Program-made: the position numbers and the translations under genes | Shown here: positions 34,203 through 41,913 of the stretch, in pieces | Layout: each line of letters begins with the position of its first letter | Position numbering within the stretch: position 1 is the stretch's first letter | DNA from: Moritella sp. 5 | GTDB taxonomy: Bacteria > Pseudomonadota > Gammaproteobacteria > Enterobacterales > Moritellaceae | DNA: 64,000 nucleotides | Reading direction: 5' to 3' | Assembly: GCF_018219455.1 (NCBI RefSeq) | Contig: NZ_CP056122.1 | Coordinates: forward strand, 2,542,001 to 2,606,000 | Notes under the pieces: model-generated | The model's input: only the letters and a program-made list of their open reading frames with translations | Told to the model about the DNA's origin: nothing | The model's database searches: none

Positions 34203-34812
34203 AGATAATAAAATTGCCCAATGTCATGAATGTAACTTATTAATCGATGTGAAGCAGGAGGTTAAACGGCAACGTTGTCCGCGTTGTTTCACGCGTGTTC
34301 ATTTTCGTATACCACGTAGTATCCAAAAAACATGGGCACTCTTGATTACGGCGGCAGTTATGATGATTCCGGCCAATTTTTTACCGATAAGTACGCTAAC
34401 AAGTGCTGGTCAGTCTACGCCAGACACCATTATGTCTGGTACCATCGCACTAGCAAAAAGTGATGATTTAGGTATTGCGATCATTATATTTATCGCCTCT
34501 ATTTTAGTTCCGCTATTTAAAATAATAGGTTTAATGCTGATTTTATTATCGATTCAAAATAAAATATTTATTACACCAAAACGAAAATTATTATTATTTA
34601 ATGCAATTCATTGGATCGGCAAATGGTCCATCATGGATTTGTTTGTTATATCGATTATGGTCGCGGTGCTCAACCGAGGAAATTTACTCTCAGTTGACCC
34701 CGGATATGGAGCCACTTGCTTTGGGTTGGTTGTTATATTAACAATCCTCGCCGCAGAAAGTTTTGATACACGTTTAATTTGGGATTTAAACCATACAAAT
34801 GAAAGAAAATAA
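34189..34812 (+). CDS. LetA/PqiA-type membrane protein, second half
   Basis: 207 aa. Corresponds to the C-terminal PqiA module of E. coli YebS. It has its own zinc-ribbon (CHEC...CPRCFTRV) and then helices WALLITAAVMMIPANFLPIS, LGIAIIIFIASILVPLFKII, WSIMDLFVISIMVAVL and CFGLVVILTILAAES. The start ATG at 34189 lies inside the end of the previous gene, has GGAG upstream, and its own stop overlaps letB by 14 bases, so all three genes are translationally coupled. It probably forms a heterodimer with the first module in place of a fused LetA. Confidence 0.9.
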   Translation: MQNAKDNKIAQCHECNLLIDVKQEVKRQRCPRCFTRVHFRIPRSIQKTWALLITAAVMMIPANFLPISTLTSAGQSTPDTIMSGTIALAKSDDLGIAIIIFIASILVPLFKIIGLMLILLSIQNKIFITPKRKLLLFNAIHWIGKWSIMDLFVISIMVAVLNRGNLLSVDPGYGATCFGLVVILTILAAESFDTRLIWDLNHTNERK

Positions 34813-37513
34813 CGAACCACAAATGCCGGATAACTGTAATGCACCTAAACCTGTGTTACATAAGCCGAATGTGATGTCGCCAATATGGTTGTTACCCATT
34901 GTAGCAGTCATACTAGGACTCTACCTTATGTACCAAAGCATTACCCAAGCCGGTATCGAGATCCGAGTACACTTCTCGAATGCGAATGGCATTGTCGCTG
35001 GTAAAACACTGGTTAAATACCAAGGATTAATAATAGGTAAGGTAAAAAACATCGCGCTAGATGACAACCTTAAAGGCGTTTATGTTACTGCTGAAATTGA
35101 TAATAAAGCAGAGCAAGTACTGCGCCGTAACACACAATTTTGGCTCGTTGCGCCAAAAGCCTCTATTGCAGGAATTTCAGGTTTAGACGCCCTAGTAACA
35201 GGAAACTATATTGACCTTTTACCGGGTGATGGTGAATACAGTATCAAATTTACAGCGATACAGAATGCGCCGAACAATCCGCCAGATGATGAGGGGTTGA
35301 TTGTGCATTTAACAGCTGACAAGCTTTCATCTGTGCGCCCTGGCTCGGAGATTTTCTATAAGAAGATCCCTGTCGGTCAAGTACATAGTTTTACGCTGGA
35401 TAAAAAAACCGATGAGATCCTAGTCGAAGCCGTCATAAATAAACAATATAGCTATCTTGTTAAAGACACATCTCGATTTTGGAATGCAAGTGGTATTAAC
35501 GCTGAGTTTGGGGTTGATGGCGTAAAAATAGAAACAGAGAGTTTAACCGCTATTATCAGCGGTGCTCTTGCATTTGATTCACCGACCATTGGTAAACCAG
35601 CAATTGATAAACAAATATATCCTCTATATAACAGCATTAGTGATGCACAACGTGCTGTTCAAATTGAATTCAAATTAAGTAACAGCAATGATATTAAAAT
35701 AGGTAATAATATTTACTTTAACGGCTTGAAAGTCGGTGAAATAACACAAGTAATGACACAATCATTAATCCCTACGACACAAAGCTCGCCATCTGTCGCC
35801 ACCGCAATTGCCGATGTAGATCCTGACGTTGTAGACCTGTTTCGTGACAGCACACAATTTTGGGTTGAAAAAGCAAACCTGTCCCTTTCTGAAAGTAAAA
35901 ACATTGTGAATTTAGTCACTGGTAATTACATTCTCTTTACGCCAGGCCAAGGTGAATTACGGACTACGTTTGATTTAGTGTCAAACGTAGATGATCTTAT
36001 TCCACATAAACAAATATCGATTACCGCTAACGATGCTAACGGCTTAGCCGTGGGTAACAAGGTTTATTATAAGAATTACCCTATAGGCCATATTAGTCAT
36101 GTGAGCTTTAATACTAAAACTAACCTAATTGATTTAAACGTTAATCTTTACCAAGATTATGCGCATTTACTTACCCCCTCATCACGTTTTATCAATGTTA
36201 GTGGTGTATCGGTGAATGCGAGTATATCTGGCATAAACGTTAAATCCTCCCCCATCGCAGCATTAGTCAGTGGCGGTATTGAACTGGTTAACAACCCTGC
36301 CTTTAAAGCCAAAAGAAACACACAGGGATACCGCCTCTACCCGAATTTAGCACTTGCTAAATTAGGTAACAACGCCTTCAAAGCAAATAAGACGGTTACC
36401 TTAGTCAGTAAACCAGACCATGTTATCTCTAACGGCGCACCTGTATATTACCGTAAATTAATTGTTGGTACCGTTGCAGAATTTCATTTAGCGCCCGACA
36501 ACGAACACGTCATTATCACGCTTGATATTCTTAGCCAATATGCACATCTTATCAACAAAAACAGTGTATTTTGGGATGTATCAGGTATTGAAATATCAGG
36601 TAGTTTAAGTAATTTACAAGTTCAAACAGAATCGTTATTAACCATTGCCGCAGGTGGTATTAACTTCGATAACATCAAACCTGTCAATGACAATAAAATG
36701 AGTATTGCCGAGTCAAGATTGAGCCATTATAAACTGTTCAACAGCTTTGCTGCGGCAACTGATAATCGCCCAACAGTCACGCTAACGTTTAATTCTGGTT
36801 CAGACATTAACATTGGCACCGAAATAAAACATAAAGGTATAAAGGTTGGTGAAATCAGCAGTATTAAACTTAAAGTTGACCAAGGCTTTGTTGAAGCAAC
36901 GGCTAAATTAGAAACTGATTACGCTAACTATTTTGCACGTCAAGGCAGCCTATACTGGTTAGAAAATATAGAAGTAGGCCTAAATGGCATTAAGAATGCG
37001 AATACTTTAATTTCAGGCGCATTCATCAACGTTACAAAAGGCACAGGTAATGAGACTCACCGGTTTAACGTACTCAACGCTGCGCCGGATATAGCAGCTG
37101 AAGACGCAGGCTTATCGGTGACACTGGTAAGTAAACGATTAATGTCATTAACAGCAGGAACCCCCGTTTATTACCGTCAGATTGAAGTTGGCTCAGTTAC
37201 GCACTCTGAATTGTCGGCGCTTAGTGATAAGATATTAATTACGCTTAATATTCTGCCAGAGTATCAACACCTTGTTCGTAACGATAGCCAATTTTGGGCG
37301 GTATCAGGGTTTAATGTTGATATTGGTTTAACTGGTGCAACCCTAAAAGCTGAATCATTAAAAACGATTCTGGCTGGCGGTATTGCATTTGCGACACCAA
37401 ATCCAGATAAAAATAGCAAATTAGCTGCGCCTTTCACACAATTCAATTTGGCACAAGAAGTTAACCCCGACTGGTTGATGTGGGACACCAAAATCCAAAA
37501 GCCCGCTAAATAA
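34799..37513 (+). CDS. letB: LetB (YebT) seven-MCE-domain lipid transport protein
   Basis: 904 aa (E. coli 877). One N-terminal transmembrane anchor (IWLLPIVAVILGLYLM, about residues 29-44) is followed by seven MCE domains. Each starts with a pattern like VHFSNANGIVAGKTLVKYQG: at roughly residues 52, 166, 283, 401, 525, 650 and 770. LetB hexamers stack these rings into a tunnel across the periplasm for lipid transport between the two membranes. The seven-domain count equals E. coli LetB rather than PqiB (three). Overlaps the second letA gene. Confidence 0.95.
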   Translation: MKENNEPQMPDNCNAPKPVLHKPNVMSPIWLLPIVAVILGLYLMYQSITQAGIEIRVHFSNANGIVAGKTLVKYQGLIIGKVKNIALDDNLKGVYVTAEIDNKAEQVLRRNTQFWLVAPKASIAGISGLDALVTGNYIDLLPGDGEYSIKFTAIQNAPNNPPDDEGLIVHLTADKLSSVRPGSEIFYKKIPVGQVHSFTLDKKTDEILVEAVINKQYSYLVKDTSRFWNASGINAEFGVDGVKIETESLTAIISGALAFDSPTIGKPAIDKQIYPLYNSISDAQRAVQIEFKLSNSNDIKIGNNIYFNGLKVGEITQVMTQSLIPTTQSSPSVATAIADVDPDVVDLFRDSTQFWVEKANLSLSESKNIVNLVTGNYILFTPGQGELRTTFDLVSNVDDLIPHKQISITANDANGLAVGNKVYYKNYPIGHISHVSFNTKTNLIDLNVNLYQDYAHLLTPSSRFINVSGVSVNASISGINVKSSPIAALVSGGIELVNNPAFKAKRNTQGYRLYPNLALAKLGNNAFKANKTVTLVSKPDHVISNGAPVYYRKLIVGTVAEFHLAPDNEHVIITLDILSQYAHLINKNSVFWDVSGIEISGSLSNLQVQTESLLTIAAGGINFDNIKPVNDNKMSIAESRLSHYKLFNSFAAATDNRPTVTLTFNSGSDINIGTEIKHKGIKVGEISSIKLKVDQGFVEATAKLETDYANYFARQGSLYWLENIEVGLNGIKNANTLISGAFINVTKGTGNETHRFNVLNAAPDIAAEDAGLSVTLVSKRLMSLTAGTPVYYRQIEVGSVTHSELSALSDKILITLNILPEYQHLVRNDSQFWAVSGFNVDIGLTGATLKAESLKTILAGGIAFATPNPDKNSKLAAPFTQFNLAQEVNPDWLMWDTKIQKPAK

Positions 37514-37519
37514 GAAATA

Positions 37520-37565
37520 ATACCCCGCTACGACGAGTTTCATAAACTTGAAGTAGCTGGGGTAT
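37520..37565 (+). terminator. Possible terminator between letB and rsmF
   Basis: ATACCCC-GCTAC and GTAGC-TGGGGTAT form an interrupted 12-bp stem with a 21-base loop just after letB. There is no good T-tract, so it may be an RNA processing or stabilising hairpin. Confidence 0.45.
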
Positions 37566-37605
37566 ATGGTAAAATGCCCGCATCTTTCTAAATTGAGCCC
37601 GCAAA

Positions 37606-39066
37606 GTGCATTCCAATATAAAACTGCCTGAAGATTACCTTACACTAATGGGTAACATTATCCCTGACCATCTTTCTATGGACGACTTTATTGCTTGCTG
37701 CAAAACACCATTGAAAACCAGTGTTCGTGTTAACACGCTTAAAATTTCTGTTGAAGAATTTAAACAATTAGCAAAAACCAAGCAATGGGCACTCACATCA
37801 ATCCCTTGGTGTGAAGAAGGGTTTTGGTTACAACAAGAAAATACAGATACCAAGCTAGGTAATAGCTGGGAACATATCGCAGGTCTTTTTTATATTCAAG
37901 AAGCCAGTTCAATGCTACCTGTTACTGCGTTGTTTAAAGAACAAGTATCAGGAGCCACTGCGCAATACAATACCATTCTTGACTGCGCATCAGCGCCTGG
38001 TTCAAAAACAAGTCAGATTGCTGCACTGTGTAATAATAATAATTTCATTGTGGCTAACGAATTATCATCTAGCCGATTAAAAGTATTAAGCGCGAATATC
38101 AAACGCTGTGGTATTAAGAACATTGCTCTTAGTCACTATGATGCGAATGTATTTGGTACTTGGTTACCGGAAATGTTTGATGCTGTGTTACTTGATGCAC
38201 CTTGTTCAGGTGAAGGCGCTATCCGTAAAGATGATAAAGCGATGCTTAATTGGTCGTTAGGCAGTATTAACGACATTGCGGATATTCAGAAAGAATTAAT
38301 TGAAAGTGCATTTAAAGCCTTAAAACCCGGTGGCACATTAATCTATTCAACCTGCACATTAAATCAAACTGAGAACCAAGCCGTTTGCCAACACCTCCTC
38401 GATTTGTATCCTGATAACGCAGACATTATTCCGCTTACCGACCTATTCCCAACGGCGAATGATTGCTTAACTGCAGAAGGTTTCTTACATGTCTGGCCAC
38501 AAATTTATGACAGTGAAGGTTTCTTTGTTGCTAAATTCACTAAAAAAGAATCACTTGGTCTACGCCCGATTAAAAAGAAAAAACGCTTAGTATTCCCGTT
38601 TAGCCCAGTTAGCCGTCTCGAAAATGACGCAATTCGTGATTACTTCCGTGACACCTTTAATTTTGAATTTGAGAGTGGCGTCTTCTATCATCGTGATAGT
38701 GAGATCTGGCTATTCCCGAAAGAATTCCCAGCGTTCATCGGTAAATTCAAATTCGATCGTATCGGTATTAAAATTGCGGAGAAGTTTAAAAAAGGCTTCC
38801 GAGCACAACATGAATGGGCGCGTACCTTTGGTCATCGCTGCGATAGAAACGCCGTGTCACTTGATATTGAGCAAGCTAAACAATATATCATGGGACGTGA
38901 TATTAACTTTGCAGATGTAGACATCGATAATTTAGATGACTTACAGGGTGAACTTGTTGTATTACTCGAAGGTAGTGTGCTTGGTTTAGGTAAGCGTGTT
39001 AATCAGCGTTTAAAAAATAACTACCCGCGTGACCTAGTGCGTGATAACAATTTGTTTAACGAATAA
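37606..39066 (+). CDS. rsmF: 16S rRNA m5C1407 methyltransferase RsmF
   Basis: 486 aa (E. coli 479). RsmF makes m5C1407 in helix 44 of 16S rRNA. The AdoMet site reads DCASAPGSKTSQIAAL, the motif IV Cys is in LDAPCSGEGAIRKD and the motif VI catalytic Cys is in YSTCTLNQTENQAV. The C-terminal PUA-like region is present (GLGKRVNQRLKNNYPRDLVR). The GTG start at 37606 is chosen because HSNIKLPEDYLTLM aligns with the E. coli N-terminus; the ATG 15 codons later would cut into it. The letA-letB-rsmF order is as in E. coli. Confidence 0.95.
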   Translation: MHSNIKLPEDYLTLMGNIIPDHLSMDDFIACCKTPLKTSVRVNTLKISVEEFKQLAKTKQWALTSIPWCEEGFWLQQENTDTKLGNSWEHIAGLFYIQEASSMLPVTALFKEQVSGATAQYNTILDCASAPGSKTSQIAALCNNNNFIVANELSSSRLKVLSANIKRCGIKNIALSHYDANVFGTWLPEMFDAVLLDAPCSGEGAIRKDDKAMLNWSLGSINDIADIQKELIESAFKALKPGGTLIYSTCTLNQTENQAVCQHLLDLYPDNADIIPLTDLFPTANDCLTAEGFLHVWPQIYDSEGFFVAKFTKKESLGLRPIKKKKRLVFPFSPVSRLENDAIRDYFRDTFNFEFESGVFYHRDSEIWLFPKEFPAFIGKFKFDRIGIKIAEKFKKGFRAQHEWARTFGHRCDRNAVSLDIEQAKQYIMGRDINFADVDIDNLDDLQGELVVLLEGSVLGLGKRVNQRLKNNYPRDLVRDNNLFNE

Positions 39067-39370
39067 TATCAAGATCGACAGCACGATAACTTAATGGCAA
39101 TTTGATATACGTAAATAATTTACTATATTTAATATTACAAGAATACCTGTTTCCCTAAGCTCAGTACAAGGATTTGTATTGGGCTTTTTTTTATTTTTTT
39201 TATAAATAACTCTCCTTGAAAATACGTTTCTAATTATTCCAGCTAAAATGGCTATTCTTTGTTCCTAACTACTAGGTAAATAAGCTAAAAAATCACATTA
39301 TGCTTCGTTACATAAATAACTATGATAAAATCGCCGTTAATATTGATTTATACAAACTTGAGTAAAATAT
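39067..39370. other. Intergenic region rsmF to DUF2760
   Basis: About 300 bp. It holds the rsmF terminator (39157-39193) and, beyond it, AT-rich sequence that should carry the promoter of the DUF2760-Hsp70 operon. No heat-shock sigma-32 motif could be placed with confidence. Confidence 0.4.
39157..39193 (+). terminator. Rho-independent terminator of rsmF
   Basis: AAGCTCAGTACAA and TTGTATTGGGCTT pair with mismatches (AAGCxCAxTACAA type stem, 4-base loop), followed by TTTTTTTT. Confidence 0.85.
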
Positions 39371-39991
39371 ATGAACTTCGACCTTACTAACATCACTGAA
39401 CTACCTGCCGGTCCTGATGCAGCGCATATCGTCCTATTCGCTCTGACTTTAATCCTATTATTAATTACCTTAGTTCGAGGTGGTAAAAAGACTGTTGAAA
39501 TAGAAAAGATTGTTGAAAAAGAAGTACCAGTTGAAATAGAGAAAATAGTGGAAGTCATTAAACACGTAGATGTTGAAAAAATTGTTGAAATTAAAGCACC
39601 GTTACAAGAAGCAAGCCCAGCTGCCGCATGTCAGCTTTTATCACTACTACAAAATGAAGCACGTTTTGTTGATTTCATTCAAGAAGACTTAACGGGTGCA
39701 ACGGATGAACAAATTGGTGCTGCAGCACGTATCATCCATACTGGTAGTAAAAAAGTAATTAATGAATACTTCACCTTCACGCCGATCCGTACTGAAGAAG
39801 AAGAAAGCCAAGTAACTGTCGCTGAAGGTTTTAATCCATCAGAAATCAAACTGATTGGTAACGTACTTGGCAGCGCGCCTTACCGTGGTATTTTAGTTCA
39901 TCAAGGTTGGAAAATCAGCAGCGTAAATCTACCTAAACTGGCACAAGGCCACAATGCTAACATCGTTGCAGCAGCAGAGGTTGAACTATGA
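39371..39991 (+). CDS. DUF2760 protein, partner of Hsp70 genes
   Basis: 206 aa. One hydrophobic segment near the N-terminus (IVLFALTLILLLITLV, about residues 19-34) should anchor it in the inner membrane. It is followed by an internally repetitive charged stretch (VEIEKIVEKEVPVEIEKIVE...VDVEKIVEI, about residues 45-75) that probably forms an extended strand or coiled coil. The C-terminal DUF2760 domain (about 80-206) includes LLSLLQNEARFVDFIQEDL and SAPYRGILVHQGWKI. No biochemical role is known. Its stop overlaps the next Hsp70 ATG, indicating a coupled operon; it may recruit the Hsp70 to the membrane or act as a cochaperone. Confidence 0.88.
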   Translation: MNFDLTNITELPAGPDAAHIVLFALTLILLLITLVRGGKKTVEIEKIVEKEVPVEIEKIVEVIKHVDVEKIVEIKAPLQEASPAAACQLLSLLQNEARFVDFIQEDLTGATDEQIGAAARIIHTGSKKVINEYFTFTPIRTEEEESQVTVAEGFNPSEIKLIGNVLGSAPYRGILVHQGWKISSVNLPKLAQGHNANIVAAAEVEL

Positions 39992-41817
39992 GCGACATCA
40001 CTATGAGCGAAATTGCCGCACAATACAGTATTGGTATCGATTTAGGTACAACACACTGTGTATTATCATACATCGACCTTACTGACGAAAGTGATCAAGC
40101 AGCTAAGCAGTTGTTTGCAATCCCACAACTATCAGCACCAGGTTCTGTAACAGAAAAATTCCAATTGCCTTCATTTGTGTACCAAGCACATGCCGAAGAG
40201 ATCAGCCAAGATCAAACGCCATTACCATGGGATGGTGAAAATACAGCCCTTGTTGGTGATGTTGCACGCCAACTTGGTTTAAAGACCCCTATCCGCTTGG
40301 TATCAAGTGCCAAGAGCTGGTTAAGCCATGCGACCGTTAGCCCACACGATGCGATCTTACCATTCTCAAGTCCTGACGAAGTTGAAAAGATCTCCCCTGT
40401 AACAGCGACAAGCCAATACTTAAACCACCTAGCTGCAGCTTGGAATGATGCACACCCAGATGCGCCAATTTCAGAGCAGGATGTAACAATCACCATCCCT
40501 GCTTCTTTCGACCCAGCAGCACGTAACTTAACGGCGCAAGCAGCACAAGATTTAAACCTTAAACATTTAAATCTACTTGAAGAACCTCAAGCGGCAGTTT
40601 ATAGCTGGTTAGAAGCATGCGGTGACGAATGGCGAGACCAAGTCAATGTTGGTGATACCATCTTAGTGGTTGATATTGGTGGTGGTACAACGGATTTATC
40701 ATTAATTTCTGTTGAAGAGTCTGAAGGTAACTTAACGTTATCACGCGTTGCTGTAGGTGAACATATCCTACTTGGCGGTGATAATATGGATCTTGCCCTT
40801 GCATATCGTCTAAAAATGAAGTTAATGCAAGAAGGCAAGCAGTTACAACCTTGGCAAATTCAAGCCATCACACATGCGTGTCGTGATGCTAAGGAACAAC
40901 TACTATTAGATAATGACATAGAAGCAATGCCAATTGTTATCCCTAGTCGTGGCTCTAAGTTAATTGCTGGCACTATGCAAACTGAATTAACACGTGATGA
41001 AGTACACCAAACTATCTTAGATGGTTTCTTCCCTGCAACAGCTGTGACAGATATGCCACAACAGAATACGCGCACAGCATTAACACAGATTGGTCTACCG
41101 TATGCACAAGATGCAGCAATCACTAAGCACATTGCTCACTTCTTGAATAAACAGCATGACGCACTAGAAACCGATGCCGGTGACTTCATCAAACCAACGG
41201 CAGTATTGTTTAATGGTGGTGTGTTTAAATCTGATGCTATCAGCACTAAGCTAATGGGTATTATCAATGATTGGTTAATTACAGCTGACGTTGAAGAAGA
41301 AGCAACATTATTAACGGGGATTGATTTAGATCTTGCTGTTGCGAATGGTGCTTGTTACCACGGTTATGCGAAACATGGTAAAGGCGTTCGTATTAAAGGC
41401 GGTTTAGCGAGTTCATACTATGTCGGTGTTGAAAGCTCAATGCCCGCCATCCCTGGCTTCGAACCGCCACTTGAAGCAGTTTGCATTGCCCCATTTGGTC
41501 TCGAAGAAGGTTCAAATGTTGATGTAACTACACACCAGTTTGGTTTAGTTGTCGGTCAACCGGTTAAATTCAAGTTCTTTGGTTCAACAGTACGTCGTGA
41601 CGATGTGGTTGGTACGCACCTTGATTTCTGGCAACCAGAAGATCTTGAGCAACTACCTGATATCGAAGTATCGCTCGAGACAAGTAGCCGTAACAGTGGC
41701 GATGTTGTTCCTGTATCGCTTTCAGTGACTGTGACTGAAGTGGGTACTTTAAAAATTGAAGCGATTGCTGATGATAGCGACGAAGCTTGGGAAATTGAAT
41801 TAACTGTTCGTCAATAA
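39988..41817 (+). CDS. Hsp70-family chaperone-like ATPase
   Basis: 609 aa. The actin-like ATPase core is intact: phosphate 1 motif IGIDLGTTHCVLSYID, connect and phosphate 2 DTILVVDIGGGTTDLSLISV, and an adenosine-type block LFNGGVFKSDAI. It differs from DnaK in having a short, beta-only C-terminal region (about 490-609: VGQPVKFKFFGSTVRRDD...SLETSSRNSGDVVPVSLSVTVTEVGTLKIEAI) without the helical lid or an EEVD-like tail. It is related to YegD/HscC-like outliers. The ATG overlaps the DUF2760 stop (ATGA), and a second Hsp70 follows. Substrates unknown. Confidence 0.92.
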   Translation: MSDITMSEIAAQYSIGIDLGTTHCVLSYIDLTDESDQAAKQLFAIPQLSAPGSVTEKFQLPSFVYQAHAEEISQDQTPLPWDGENTALVGDVARQLGLKTPIRLVSSAKSWLSHATVSPHDAILPFSSPDEVEKISPVTATSQYLNHLAAAWNDAHPDAPISEQDVTITIPASFDPAARNLTAQAAQDLNLKHLNLLEEPQAAVYSWLEACGDEWRDQVNVGDTILVVDIGGGTTDLSLISVEESEGNLTLSRVAVGEHILLGGDNMDLALAYRLKMKLMQEGKQLQPWQIQAITHACRDAKEQLLLDNDIEAMPIVIPSRGSKLIAGTMQTELTRDEVHQTILDGFFPATAVTDMPQQNTRTALTQIGLPYAQDAAITKHIAHFLNKQHDALETDAGDFIKPTAVLFNGGVFKSDAISTKLMGIINDWLITADVEEEATLLTGIDLDLAVANGACYHGYAKHGKGVRIKGGLASSYYVGVESSMPAIPGFEPPLEAVCIAPFGLEEGSNVDVTTHQFGLVVGQPVKFKFFGSTVRRDDVVGTHLDFWQPEDLEQLPDIEVSLETSSRNSGDVVPVSLSVTVTEVGTLKIEAIADDSDEAWEIELTVRQ

Positions 41818-41870
41818 ACATGATCTAACATAATCATTACACAGTCGTTATATTGATAAATGTGTACTTA

Positions 41871-41893
41871 ACTCAGGGCACTTTGCCCTGAGT
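41871..41893 (+). terminator. Hairpin between the two Hsp70 genes
   Basis: ACTCAGGGCA and TGCCCTGAGT form a perfect 10-bp GC-rich stem with a 3-base loop, followed by TTTATTATA. It looks like a terminator or attenuator, and the second Hsp70 gene starts only 20 bp later. Confidence 0.75.
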
Positions 41894-41913
41894 TTTATTA
41901 TATGGAGTTTTTA

